The notes under the pieces were generated by a model that saw nothing but the letters and a program-made list of their open reading frames with translations, had not been told where the DNA came from and did no database searches. Below are positions 36,493 through 47,672 of a stretch of 64,000 bases of DNA, piece by piece. The stretch is from Acanthopleura granulata (taxonomy: Eukaryota; Mollusca; Polyplacophora; Chitonida; Chitonidae): contig JABBOT010000003.1 of NCBI GenBank assembly GCA_016165875.1, positions 35,313,860 to 35,377,859 on the forward strand. The letters run 5' to 3'. The stretch's first letter is position 1, and each line of letters begins with the position of its first letter. Both the position numbers and the translations under genes were made by a program.

Positions 36493-36834
36493 CCTAGAGT
36501 CATACACATCAAGCAAGCTTGACACTCTACCCTAGAGTCATACACATCCAGCAAGTTTGCCACTCTACCCTAGAGTCATACACATCCAGCAAGCTTGACA
36601 TTCTACCCTAGAGTCATACACATCCAGCAAGCTTGACACTCTACCCTAGAGTCATACACATCCAGCAAGCTTGACACTTTACCCTAGAGTCATACACATC
36701 CAGCAAGCTTGACACTCTACCCTAGAGTCATACACATCCAGCAAGCTTGACACTCTACCCTAGAGTCATACACATCCAGCAAGCTTGACACTTTACCCTA
36801 GAGTCATACACATCCAGCAAGTTTGACACTCTGC
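36493..36834. repeat. 38-bp minisatellite with internal hairpin, 9 copies
   Basis: CCTAGAGTCA occurs at 36493, 36531, 36569, 36607, 36645, 36683, 36721, 36759 and 36797, exactly 38 bases apart. Units are nearly identical (CATCCAGCAAGCTTGACA with few variants). Each unit junction contains ACTCTACCCTAGAGT, a 6-bp inverted repeat around CCC, which could fold into a small hairpin. Confidence 0.95.
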
Positions 36835-37545
36835 AATGTGTCTCCTGGTATGCATCAGTCAGTCTGGCAACCTAAAGTAAACAGACTGGCATTATGAGAG
36901 ATATTTCACAGGACTCAACCCGACAACATGGTAAAAACAACTGGAAAATACAGATGTACAATAGCGTTTGAAGTTCCCACTGGCTATGATGGCAAAAATA
37001 CAAGCCTTCTTGGGGCCGGCAGAACCTTAATTTGTAGTGGTCGCGTGTCTGAATATGCTATCTGTACACTGACAGCTTGTCAGGTACCTGGCCAATGGCA
37101 GTAGTTTTCTCGTAGCACTGAAAGTTTCTGCCACTCAGAAACCTGAATGCAGTAATATATTCACTTATTTCATTACTGTTTAACTCCTTGCTGAAGAAAT
37201 TTTCACTTAACAATGCGCACTGATATAACAGAAATATTCTTGAGTATGGCATTACACAGCAATCAAATATATACACCGTGAAGTTTAAACACTGAAGTAA
37301 AAGACTCACTACAAGGTAATCCCTAAATTATGAATTGAGCCTGGTATGCCCTTACCTGTAGACCACACCTGTCACCTCATCAGCTATAGCACGCGTTCAC
37401 TTCCAGACCCAGTCTTTGTCTGCCTTTTCCGCCCCTGTTTCAGCTCAAAGTCAGCTGACACCCATCATGGGTCACTCAGTATCCCCACACTAGGAGTCTT
37501 ATCACTACAACTGTACTATCTGAAACGGGAAAATGACAGGCAAGG
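36835..37545. other. Intergenic, nothing recognised
   Basis: No gene or repeat recognised. A faint SINE-like phrase (TATTCTTGAGTATGGCATTA) lies at about 37236. Confidence 0.4.
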
Positions 37546-37550
37546 GTAAG

Positions 37551-37735
37551 TTTATTTACTTATTTATTTGACCGTTTTACGCTGTACTCAAGAATATTTC
37601 ACTTATATGATGGCAGCCAACATTATGGTGGGAAGAAACCAGGCAAAGCCCGGGGGGAACCAACAGCCATTAGCAGTCTGCTGGCAGACCTTCCCACGCA
37701 CCCCAAAGAGGAAGCCAGCATTTGCTAGATTTAGC
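37551..37735 (-). repeat. SINE family A, 5'-truncated
   Basis: Reversed tail (TTTATTTACTTATTTATTTG), GTTTTACGCTGTACTCAAG, CATTATGGTGGGAAGAAACC, GGCAGACCTTCCCACG and AAGAGGAAGCCAGC are all present. The tRNA-like head is missing. Confidence 0.8.
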
Positions 37736-38456
37736 CACCACAGGCAAAGGTAAGTTGAATTAAAGTTGACTCCTGACAAGTACTGTCTGGTTTTTTAAGA
37801 CAGCATTTCGTACCCTATTAAAAGCTGACCCAAAGATTAGGAATTACACTTGTTCTTTCTTTAATGGTCATTCCAGGTAGTTTGAAACCTGGTGTTCACT
37901 GACCTACGAAAACTGGACCCTTGCCCTAGAAGATTGACGCTATTGACACATAGGTGATGGCCACTACGCTAAAACAAAAGTTGTCACATATGAAGTGGAC
38001 TTCTTGGCTGACATGAAGCCATTGATTGAGGCATTGTCAAGGGCCATCACAACACAATACCAGCTTCCAAGAAGCGTAAATTACCGCTTTTTACCTTTTT
38101 CCTTCCTTCCAACACGCCGATCTGTCCACAAACTTCCCCCGCGTAGAACTTAGAAGGGAGATAACTATTGTGAATTTGTGAAAAAACATTCAAAGTATTT
38201 TTTTTCATATCACAGCAGTTTCGAAAGCCTTTAAATTTGGAGGGAATTAATATGGTCAATTAATCTGATAATGAATGATTGACTGAAAAATTAGAAGGAT
38301 GGTCACGTGACTGTTTGGTGCGGACCTGTCGCCTGTGACGGTTGTCAAGGTAAACAATCCACGGTGAAGTTCATTCCCGTGTAACAAAATCTTAATCTCA
38401 AGTTGACTTCGAGGAAAACGCGTCGTATCGACACATTGACTCCCGCAACCACAACC
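37736..38456. other. Upstream region of CFAP161
   Basis: No gene. It presumably includes the CFAP161 promoter and 5' UTR. A CACGTG E-box lies near 38303, and a near-consensus X-box is annotated separately. Confidence 0.5.
38341..38354 (+). promoter_or_regulatory. Candidate RFX X-box upstream of CFAP161
   Basis: GTTGTCAAGGTAAA fits the ciliary-gene X-box consensus (GTHNYY AT RRNAAC) at 12 of 14 positions, and the next base is C. It lies about 100 bases before the CFAP161 ATG, where RFX sites of ciliary genes usually sit. The assignment rests on this match and on the gene's ciliary role. Confidence 0.45.
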
Positions 38457-38930
38457 ATGAGTGTCAGAACATACAATCCGTCTGTTCGCGTAGGAAACTG
38501 GAATGAAGATATCCAGCTGGAAGAGGACCTTTTAAAAGACTTCCTGGAGAAACGGGAAAAGGGACAACTCCAGATACAAAAATCGTCGAACTTGGCTTCC
38601 ATGACGAGCGAGATTTCGCTCAGCGTAAGCAGAGATGGCTATCTTCATTTTGGTGACGCTGTCTTGTTACGCTGTCCGGGAGCTGTTTGCAGGGAGAGGA
38701 CGAGTGCTGAGGAACTGCCCCGAGATGACTGTGTGCTAGCCATCAACTTGCCTGCCAGTCAATTGTATGAGGGCACTAAAGTTGAAGAGCCATGTGGTGT
38801 GTCTGGGGCCAAGCAGGCTCAGCCCTCAGCCAGAAATGTCTTCGTTATCACCAGTATTGACGGTTCTCCAAACGGACATCCTCTGAGATTTGGACAGCCT
38901 TTCCATTTAAATATGCTCTCTGGAGATGGA
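38457..38930 (+). CDS. CFAP161: CFAP161 coding exon 1
   Basis: From ATG to the donor GGA|GTAAGT. It encodes residues 1-158, including the conserved GNWNED block and the central FGQPF region. Confidence 0.93.
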
Positions 38931-39940
38931 GTAAGTATCAGTGTGTAAAGTCCATCTAGGTGTACTCAGGGTGTTATTTTAAAATTCTGATCACGGATGT
39001 GATGAATGTCAGAATTTTAAAATAACACCCCGAGTCCATTAAGAGTCCATCTATCACTACCATAAGTACACTAAAGTGCAGAAAATATGTGGTATTACCG
39101 GATCTTGGATCTCAATTTATTTTTCAGTGTAATAATTGTGACTGTTTTATTTATCATAATGCCTGGGTGTATAAGTCTGCCACAATGATTGTACATGTGT
39201 ATACATGTAGTTATATAGTCACGTTCTTCGAAATTCTGATTTAAAGATGCCCACATCATGGGAACATTATATTTATGGGGAAAAAATATGCTGGTGATAC
39301 ATTTCATCTTAGATTTCAGTGTATTGTAATAATATTACTGTCGGTGGTAATCTTAACATGCTGGAATTGACACTTTTGAATGACAGATTATGTGTACAAT
39401 GTAACAATGTGGCACGGTCTGGTCTGTAACCTTTACTTAGCCTTAAATGTGCTCAGATTGTCTGTGAGCTTTATTTTCAGGCTGAAGGTTACCTGATATA
39501 TACCACCTATAACTGCAGCAAATAATAATGTCACACAACTAACATATGATTGTATTATTATTTTGCAGGCTCTCCTTCACAGCGACAAATCCTCCTTCCA
39601 GAAATGCGCCAAACGTTCACGTCATCAGGAAGTCACACTGGTCAGTCAGCCCTCATTTTTGACGCAGTGGCAAATCCTCTACTTTGATCCACGTCTTCGA
39701 ATGGAGTTTGAAGGAACACCAGTGCCAGCCAATGAGAGGATTGTCATCAATCATGTGAAGACAAACCAAAACTTAGCAGTTGAACAGAATCACTGCGTGA
39801 GGACACCTTTTGGGAGAGAGTATGAAATATCTGCTCACACGTTCAAAGATTCACACAAAGCAGAAATGGACGTGAACCATTGGATAATTGCTACTGGTCC
39901 CCCAGGTGATGAGATATGTCCACCCACTGAATCTCAATAA
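38457..39940 (+). CDS. CFAP161: Cilia- and flagella-associated protein 161, complete two-exon gene
   Basis: CFAP161 is a microtubule inner protein of motile-cilium doublets. The coding exons are 38457-38930 (158 codons) and 39569-39940 (123 codons plus TAA), with a phase-0 GT-AG intron (GGA|GTAAGT ... TTTTGCAG|GCT). The 281-residue product compares with about 300 in human. The N-terminus is diagnostic: PSVRVGNWNED then LEEDLLKDFLEKREKGQL, matching the human IGNWNED...EEELMKDFLEKRDKGKL pattern. Further matches are GYLHFGDAVLL, LEVPCG-like VEEPCGVSGA, NVFVITSIDG, LRFGQPF, QEVTLV, PRLRMEFEGTPVPAN, IVINHVKTNQNLAV and NHWIIATGPP. The ATG was chosen because it sits just before the conserved start and has an acceptable context (CAACCATGA). 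Compared with human, only a few residues are missing at the exon junction. There is no internal stop. Confidence 0.95.
38962..39033. repeat. Strong hairpin in the CFAP161 intron
   Basis: Perfect 22-nt arms, 38967-38988 and 39007-39028, start GGGTGTTATTTTAAAA and end TTTTAAAATAACACCC. They are separated by an 18-nt loop. The pairing extends outward to ACTC/GAGT with one mismatch. It may be a small MITE or foldback element. Confidence 0.9.
39569..39940 (+). CDS. CFAP161: CFAP161 coding exon 2
   Basis: Acceptor TATTATTTTGCAG, then GCT CTC CTT. It encodes residues 159-281, including EFEGTPVPAN and NHWIIATG, and ends at TAA 39938-39940. Confidence 0.93.
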   Translation, partial: ALLHSDKSSFQKCAKRSRHQEVTLVSQPSFLTQWQILYFDPRLRMEFEGTPVPANERIVINHVKTNQNLAVEQNHCVRTPFGREYEISAHTFKDSHKAEMDVNHWIIATGPPGDEICPPTESQ

Positions 39941-39941
39941 A
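39936..39941 (+). terminator. AATAAA overlapping the CFAP161 stop codon
   Basis: The stop TAA lies inside AATAAA. If used, it would give an extremely short 3' UTR. A second AATAAA at 40451-40456, followed by a GT-rich stretch, is the more usual-looking poly(A) signal. Confidence 0.4.
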
Positions 39942-40450
39942 ACACCATCTATTATCCCAGATTCCAGTGTTATCATATGTTTATCTCACCACACGTATTG
40001 ATATATACATATCAGTAGTGAGATAAATCCACCATTTTCTACAGCGTCCTCAATGATTATCAGTTTGACACTTATCTTCAAAGACACTCATAAAGATGTA
40101 CATTTTTGTGACCAGTCTGATGGAAAAAAGGGATGTAGTTAGCATACATATGTGTATATTTGTGATTCATGCATATTGGCTCACGCTGAAAATAATTCCT
40201 TCTTGTCATCTGTTTTTGATTACTTTGAGCCGAGATTGGTAAAGAGACCTTGATGGAAGTGAGTGCTGTAATCTTTGGCATTCTGTTGTTTATACCACTG
40301 CAGGTACAGGTGTTTTCTGGCAACATGTGGTTAAGTGTTAAACTGATGTTTTGATAAAATATCATTTACACAAGTAAAACTACATATAGAATAATGGCAA
40401 GGAGTATATAAAGGTTATGTATGCTGTTTTAATGGATTTATTCTCCCCTG

Positions 40451-40456
40451 AATAAA
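40451..40456 (+). terminator. Candidate poly(A) signal of CFAP161
   Basis: AATAAA about 510 bases after the stop, with TGTCCTTGATGGGTTT about 25 bases further on, which suits a cleavage/polyadenylation site. Confidence 0.4.
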
Positions 40457-40459
40457 ATG

Positions 40460-41188
40460 TAATCACCAGAACTGCATGTCCTTGATGGGTTTATTTAGCG
40501 ATTGACAAGACTATTGCGTCTTCAGATCCAGCTCTAGCCTCTGAGTTTGCTACAAGTATCTGCTGCCTCATTTCATGAGGTTTGTTGTGCTCGGGGCAAG
40601 GTGCGGCGATTGACTTTGCCCCGTTTAGTTACATCTGCAGTCTGCCCATAAACTCATCATAAATCTGTGTCTTAAAATAAAGCCCTGAAATTGAAAGGAG
40701 GCCGGATTTCACCAGCTATGTGTGACCATTTGTCAACTATCACACTGTTCTCACTGCTCTGATTTTACATGCAACTTACTCTGTGCTGTAGCCTTTTGTA
40801 TTTGTATATTTGTTTATTTTATTTTATTTTACCTCCATTAAGCAAAGTAAGACAAACTTGTACGTAAAACTTGCTCAGAACGACTTGAAATACCTATCGG
40901 AGACTTTGTGCCCAACAGATCACAGATTAATAAAGATGAGGATTTTGGAGATGATCTCAAAGTTATCTCCCTTGAACCACAGCCCAGCTGGTGGCATTTA
41001 AAAAACTTAATCTCATGCTGTAATAGAACTAATCATACTTCCTTCGTTAAGCCGTCGAGATGCCTTAGTCTCGTTTACTTGGTCTGTGACGCGAAAGACT
41101 GCGTGATGTTATGCTCTCGTGAGTAGCCGTGGTAACAACTGCCGTTCTGGCCAGGTGTCACGTTTGCAAACATGTGGTATAGAGTCTG
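40460..41188. other. Intergenic; unassigned open frames
   Basis: Around 40885-41010 two overlapping plus frames both look protein-like (one reads RLEIPIGDFVPNRSQINK), but neither is recognised and no clear splice sites bracket them. Nothing is called. Confidence 0.35.
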
Positions 41189-41447
41189 CAAGGGGCCCTC
41201 CGTGGCTCAGTCGGTTAGCGCGCTATCGCAGCACAATGACCCGAAACTTTCCACCAATGCGGTCGCTCTGAGTTTAAGACCAGCTCATACTGGCTTACTC
41301 TCCGGCCGTGCATGGGAAGGTCTGCGGATGGTCGTGGATTTCCTTGGGTTCTGCCCGGTTTCCTCCCACCATAATGCTGGCCGCCGTGGTATAAGTGAAA
41401 TATTCTAGAGTACGGCGTAAAACACCAATCAAATAAATAAATAAAAA
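41189..41447 (+). repeat. SINE family A, full length reference copy
   Basis: The clearest plus-strand copy. The head GGGGCCCTCCGTGGCTCAGT begins the element, with CGGTTAGCGCGCTATCGCAG completing an A-box-like tRNA segment. A linker (CCACCAATGCGGTCGCTCTG) follows, then AGTTTAAGACCAGCTC as a B-box-like remnant. The family body is CTCTCCGGCCGTGCATGG, GATGGTCGTGGATTTCC, CCCGGTTTCCTCCCACC, ATAATGCTGGCCGCCG, TATAAGTGAAATATTC and TAGAGTACGGCGTAAAACAC, ending CAATCAAATAAATAAATAAA. Confidence 0.92.
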
Positions 41448-42370
41448 GATCCAATCTGCAACTCGTGTTCAATATACTTTATCGGAGAAACCCGGAGAAG
41501 CTGTCTCATTAGTAATGTATATTGTTTTTATTAAAATATCCATTTTGTCCTATCTAGTCTCATTAATTTACTGTTCACCAATTTCACAGTGTCCATGCCG
41601 ATGTACAATAAGGTGGTAGAAAATTAGAGTATAACATACAACACGCACGTCACTGTACAAAGATATCAACTCTGACCAGAAAATATGAAAGTTTACAATA
41701 CGTACAGGACAAAAATCAACCGACACCCTAGATCTACGGGTACACATATTCACACATGGCATGATAAAACCCGAATAGTGATTTACTGAGATAAATACAC
41801 GGAAACTAACACCTTTTAAGACAGTGTAAAACGTAATCTCGGGGGTGCTTGTATTCCTTCATAAAACCTTATTTATAGACTCTGCGTAGGACTGAAGGCA
41901 TCTGACTGTTAAAAATAAACTATATAGCCCTTTAATGGAGCAGGGATGAGATCGCACGCAGACCTGTTCGAATCAATCGAGAGACACATGGTTAGGATGC
42001 AGCTTTAAGTCAGGAAGTTTGTCATCATGGTCAAGTAGGCCTACTTTTCATGTAAGGTGCGGTTGTATTCAACTGGGCTCGATATAGGTTTGGCCTGCCA
42101 ACAATCCTCACCTCCATTGATCTTGTGGGTAGATATAACACTGTATTAAGTGTAGGAGGCCTGCACACAGTGACAGCGATCGTCAAATCAATCACACAAA
42201 AGGGCAATTTTGTCAAATCAGAATCTCATGCCTTAACTTGTACCGTTATAATGTTCGAAAATAATGTAATACCGAATGTTACATCATTTGACCAGGGCAT
42301 GGGTCATTATCTGGAAAATGTTTACTGTTTAGAATTTAGAAATTAAATTTGGTAATACACCCATGCCCCA
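41448..42370. other. Intergenic, nothing recognised
   Basis: No gene, RNA or repeat family identified. Confidence 0.5.
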
Positions 42371-42380
42371 CCATAGGAGT

Positions 42381-42600
42381 GTCTGTTTTGTTTTTCACAC
42401 AGGTATACACCGCCTTCTGTGTTTGACACTTTGACCATAGCAGTGTCTGTTTTGTTTTTCACAAAGGTTTGCACGGCCTTCTGTGTTTGACACGGTGGCC
42501 ACACGCGTGTTTCATTCTGTTTTTCATACAGGTGTGCACCGCTTTATGTCCTTGACACGGTAGCCATACGTGTGCCTTGTTCTGTTTTTCACACAATTGA
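42381..42600. repeat. 64-bp tandem repeat, about 4 copies
   Basis: GTCTGTTTTGTTTTTCACA starts at 42381 and 42445, with variants at about 42508 and 42572. Each unit also contains GCACCGCCTTCTGTGTTTGA or a close variant. Confidence 0.85.
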
Positions 42601-42665
42601 CCCAGAACGATATTTTGGCTGAAACATAGATCTTGTTCATGACATGACAAGTGACTGTCTCTTAC

Positions 42666-43010
42666 GCTGTTCACACGGACAGAGTTTAAATGTGCCACTT
42701 TACTTGAGCCGACTTAAGTGTGCAGCGTGAAAGCGAGCTGTTTAAATCGGTTTGAATGCGCCACGTTCTTATGCGACTTGAGACCGATTTGCTGGTCAAA
42801 TTTTGTCGTGTGAACGGAAAGTGGATTACATGCCGTATATGACGTTGTCGTAAATGAACTCCAAGGTGAAAAAACTTAAGCTGGTTTAATTATCGCTCGT
42901 GTGAACACAAAGAATCCTAAATCGGTTTGAATATACCCAAACGGGCTTAGCTACGTCGTGTGAACGGACAAAAAAGCGGGTTTGAGGTTATGCTGTTATG
43001 TGAACAGGCT
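42666..43010. mobile_element. MITE-like element with CTGTTCACA ends
   Basis: The left end GCTGTTCACACGGACA is mirrored by TGTTATGTGAACAGGC at the right end. Internally TCGTGTGAAC recurs at least three times and AATCGGTTTGAAT twice, the subterminal-repeat pattern of non-autonomous DNA transposons. There is no coding capacity and no clear target-site duplication. Confidence 0.6.
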
Positions 43011-44019
43011 GTTTGATAAAAAGTGACTGAAGACAAGCATAATGGAGAGATAATTTCTGGGATTCATTGCTCAGTCTTTAAATACAAGCTCAGGTCCCGG
43101 AAGAATACTATGAAATCCACCCAAATGTTCAGTGGAGAAAGTCTACATTCCTTAGAGTCAGTGTTGTATACGTGCATGGTAGATGACTCGGTCGAAAACT
43201 TCATCTTACACCCGAACAATTCCCTCTGGGTTCCATCCCATTCGACAGCCCATGTTGTCATGGAGTACTTTGAGATTCTTAATACGTAACGTCTTCATGC
43301 TCAGTGAAGATGAAACTGCGTCTTCTCATCTGCTTTGTTCTCGTGGTCCTGTGTGTATAGCCTACAAGGCACAAGAAGCCATTTTAAATCCCTGGAAGCG
43401 GTGTAAGTAATCATTTTGACATTCGATATATCGATTGATTCTAAGGATCTACTGTTGGAAACGGTAGTTTCAAAGAACATACGCATATTTAGTATTCTGT
43501 GCTGTTTATAAGCTGAAGTGTCGTAGGCTATCGGGAACAGTTTCTAGAAGAGTTCTTTATACAGTTAGACAAACTGTTTTTGATACCATGAACGAATGCT
43601 TATAGCCCAAGGCTCAACCAAAAAAATCGATACATTCATGTATGTATGTATGCTTGGGATTTACGTCATGCTCAACAATTTTTCAATCATGATGACGAGG
43701 AGCTCTTAGAATGTAGATATATGCTGTGTCTCCTTGTTTCAGGGCGAGTGCATGCCACCAAAGTGTTGCCGCCGCTTGAGTATCAAGCCGAAGACAGCAG
43801 ACATGACACCAGTCACGTTATACTGACACCAGACCCCGTTTCTTTGCCCTAACTTCTCAGTGCCGAGCACCAAGCGATTCAGCAGCAAATTCAGTCTTAA
43901 AAGTGTTTGGTATGACCGGGGACGACCGCTGATCTCTCGAAAAGACGGAATGTGAATGACAGTTGATACGTGGTCATACGATAATCATGTGTATGATTGC
44001 TGACAGCTTTCACAACAAA
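43011..44019. other. Unassigned; short signal-peptide-like ORF
   Basis: An ATG at about 43310 opens MKLRLLICFVLVVLCV and then a TAG. A strong donor-like GTAAGTAAT follows near 43404, and an acceptor-like CCTTGTTTCAG near 43742. A spliced small gene is conceivable, but the stop comes before the donor, so I do not call one. Confidence 0.25.
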
Positions 44020-44112
44020 ATTGTGCACTGCCTTCTGTGTTCGACCGGGTGGTCATCCATGCACTTGTGTCTTGTTCAGCTTTTCACAAAGGTGTGCACC
44101 GCCTTCTGTGTT
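44020..44112. repeat. Dispersed copies of the 64-bp repeat
   Basis: GCACTGCCTTCTGTGTTCGA, then CTTTTCACAAAGGTGTGC and ACCGCCTTCTGTGTTT, match the 42.4-kb array. They abut the LINE 3' end. Confidence 0.75.
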
Positions 44113-44640
44113 TAAACAGAATAGAATAGAATAAGTTTTATTGCTCCTCAGGCCCATTTCCGGACATAAGAGGCTCTGCCTCAAAATCATATACAGAGAT
44201 ACTAACATGTATCGTGTAATCATTATATAAGGAATAACCTTTTCTATATGTTTCTTTACAATCGTGCCATATTTTGATAATAAATTCGGCAAGGTTACTC
44301 ACAATACATATATTTTCATTTTCAGAGATTTTAGGGGCGTGTGTATAAAAGATTCCTAAAATACTCCGGGATGAGTTTCTGGCGGACATTTGCGTATTTA
44401 ATACATGTACAATGAAATATGAGATGATATTCATAACCAACAGTCCTTCAGAACTTTCTATCGGTAAATAATGATTACATACTCTGAATTGTTACATTTT
44501 GTACATAAGTCTGTTTGGTAAGACCCTTAGGTAGTTTTCACATATAAAGTTATGATTTTATAGGGCGGCAAAAAAAACACACTTTCTTGAAGCATATAAT
44601 TCCGCAGACCAGCATAGACTATAATGATCAGTAAGTCTCA
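44113..44640 (-). mobile_element. 3' end of a non-LTR retrotransposon (LINE)
   Basis: On the minus strand, broken frames read CTKCNNSE, then GYEYHLIFHC, then ANVRQKLIPEYFR, then NLAEFIIKIW. This is the CxxC...EYHxxxxC knuckle and hydrophobic end seen at the C-terminus of many LINE reverse transcriptases. The frame ends just before GAGGAGCAATAAAAC and a (TATTC)n tail (TATTCTATTCTATTC), a typical LINE terminus. Frameshifts show it is dead. Its 5' extent is unclear. Confidence 0.65.
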
Positions 44641-47520
44641 GCTTATCTGCAGCAGCGATCCTTGCTGGATTAGCTAGTCTTACAGACAGCATGTTTGTCC
44701 AGAAGCTATTGAGGATCGATGTTTCTTCCCGGATAGGCTCAGTTTCCTCTGACAGTAGACACAGTCGCGATTTAATGTTACCACGACATCATGGGGAACA
44801 ACCTTCCAGGATATAAGTATAGGAGTATCCTGAGGATCCCGGTACCGGACTTCGGGCGTTTTGAAAACGGGGGAATGGTTCAAGGTTGTAAGGTAGGTCG
44901 AGGGGAAGGGAGCAGGTGACGCAAATGATGGACATAAAAGGCCTACATGTGAAACGATTAGAAAGGGTAGCTTGTTTCACTTTTCATTTATTCCATCCCT
45001 TGATTTGGAAAATATTGACGTTCGCCTGAATCCAGCCGGGATGGATTCTTCTGACCAGGTACTCTATAAACTACTAAAAAGGGAAAATTTAAAAAAATAA
45101 TCCTATCCCTCAAAGAGAAATACATGTATATAACAATTGCACTAACCTACCCAGGATCATGGAACGATTGCAAGTAAAGAGAAAACCTTCAAACAAAACG
45201 TGTTGCAGTAAATTAAGGTCATTGTTGTCTACATAACACATAATCTATTACAAGGTATCGTGAAAGCATATGGAAAGTACAAAGACATAAACTGAGTGAA
45301 TCATATATGAACTCAAAATCATCTTGGCAACTTTGTATGTTGTGAAAGTTGACTCAAGACATCCGGATTTGAAATCATACCCCTAGACAGTAAAACAGTG
45401 GGCTAAATGTGTAGGTTTAAATCCCAAAACATGAGGGACAATTCTATGCCAAAAAGTTGAGCAAGAAATTTAGTTTGAGGAAACTTCCCTGTTTAACTGG
45501 CTGATTTAACAGCCTGTTTTACACAAGCATTTATTTACATTACCTGACACATCGAAAGATAACAGAAAAATTGCCTCTCCTTTAGAAACAATTCATGGCA
45601 TGATAGGTTATGTGAATATTTTATTTCATATTATTTCTAGAATATTTAGGTTATTTAAGGCTGGACAGAATTTGACCTAAATGAAGCGATATTGGGTTAT
45701 GACTCAGATATGTTGTACTCTGGAGATGACATAACCTGTTAAAACCTTGTTTAGTCCTTTGTTTTAAAATGTTTGGATTAGTTTCAGTTACACCTTGTTT
45801 CGGTCATGTAGCGTAGTTAATTTGCATTCATTCCGTAGTTATATAGGAAATGTGATATGCACATAATGTTTTAAACTGTAATTTTTTTTCTGAAATTTAA
45901 CTTTTTCGATTCTGTTATTTGCAGAAGTAACGGTGGTTACCAGTACACCCATTATATGCATTTTCTCTTTTGACCATACTGAAAGGAAAGAATCATTAGG
46001 TACCGGTAGTCCTAAAACACAAATCTCTTTTAAAACCGGAAAACAGATTTTATATATATATTCCTTAATTCAATTTCGGGTGAGTTAGAGATGAGAGCAA
46101 CGACATCCCTATTACTAATCTTGATATGGTGAAAAAAAATTATAATGGAAATAATCAAATATTGCTGTTTTGTGGGATGATTTCAAATCGCAACCTTCGC
46201 ATAGACACGTATTACTCTTTCGGGTATAGTTTCGAAGATATCCGCAAACTACTTGTAAGTAAGCCACTGCTGAAACATGAAGCGTTAAACCAGTAAAGCC
46301 AATTTAAACATTCTTCCATTATCTCTGAGAAAAAGAGCAAGGCATGGCACTTGCAGGCTCTCAAAAACTGATATCGAACGCCTTAAAATACCCTCTGTAT
46401 TTAGGCCAGACAATAATTTTATTTTATGTTAAAGGGACAGATTGTGCATGGTACCATTTTGATAACAAAAAGTTGACTTTTTCACCATTATAACTGCAGC
46501 AAGGCTTACGATCAGAGAAAACTGTAAGCCCAGCCAGGAGGCAACCTGGAACCTCGTTAGCTTACACCTCGCTAAACCTGCTGTAGGACTGAAATGGTCC
46601 ACGTGACTTCGTGTGTCACGGACTCTCAATGGACTCTTGAGAGAAGCCGTTATGCCACTTGATTAGTAATGGGCCCATCGAATCAGTGTTTGCCATGTAT
46701 ATGTGAACATTACACTTTTTCAGAGCAAACAAACATGCATAGAACTTATCTGGTTAGCAAGTACCGTAAATAGGTGAACAGCGTGAACCTGCCCCAATCC
46801 CAAATGACTGGAACAATATTTCACCATCCTGATCCTAACATAAAGAAATATTTAAATTCCTAACTAAAATGCCATTGCAAAAGCCGATATTACATTTTTC
46901 CTCTTTGTTGTTGTGACAGAGGAGCGTCGATTGCACCTGTTGTTTTCATGACTTCAGAGGAATTTGTCTTTGAAGTTTGTGGCTCTTATGCTGACTTAAC
47001 ATTGTCGAACAATCAAAGTGTCTATATTCAAAATCTAAACGCAAACCTGTTCTTACAGTGGTCTGTTTGATAATGACCTCCAGTATATCATAAGATGATT
47101 TGACGACCACTCCAAATCGTACATTTTCGTGGCTCTTGAAAGAATTCCATTGTCCATTCATTGGACAATAATAAGCTCATGCTTCCATATACTTCGTATT
47201 TCTGTTTGCAAAGATACTTACATAATACTTAAGAATCGTACAAATGGCATCTGGTGATCATGAGATAACCTGACCTGCACTGCCACTTTCTGGAAGGCGG
47301 TTGGCCGATTTTGTTCCCGGGGCCATTGTACATAAATTGATAGAGACATGTTAGATCCCCGGTTCTAGAAGATATGCACTCCGATCGACTGTCAAGAAAA
47401 GCAACTAAACAGTTTATTTATATGTATCTGTGATTATCTTAACTATATGATTCGATAATTATATATTAGACCTTGTTCGACAATCTTGTGTATATGTAGT
47501 ATGTCATTAGTTATGTCAGT
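44641..47520. other. Intergenic, nothing recognised
   Basis: AT-rich, with open frames lacking motifs. The upper part may contain more of the decayed LINE. Confidence 0.45.
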
Positions 47521-47521
47521 G

Positions 47522-47672
47522 GTAATGGATTCATTTATTTATGTATTATTTACTTCATTGACATTTTGTGCCGTGCTCAAGAATATTTCATTTGTACGAC
47601 GGTGGCTAGCATTATGGTGGGAGGAAACCAGGCAGAACCTGGAGGAAACCCACGCCCATCCTCAGGTTTAAA
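47522..47672 (-). repeat. SINE family A, 5'-truncated
   Basis: Reversed tail (ATTTATTTATGTATTATTTA), TGTGCCGTGCTCAAGAATAT, CATTATGGTGGGAGGAAACC and GGAGGAAACCCACGCCCATC are present. The head is missing. Confidence 0.78.

Noticed and set aside
36493..36834. CRISPR-like repeat with palindrome
   Set aside because: The whole 38-bp unit repeats with no unique spacers.
40880..41010. Protein-like frame RLEIPIGDFVPNRSQINK
   Set aside because: No start, no clear acceptor or donor, a competing frame of equal quality, and no family recognised.
43308..43852. Signal-peptide-like MKLRLLICFVLVVLCV followed by possible splice sites and a Cys-rich reading (CMPPKCCRR)
   Set aside because: A TAG stops the frame before the donor-like site, so the pieces do not join in frame without a change.
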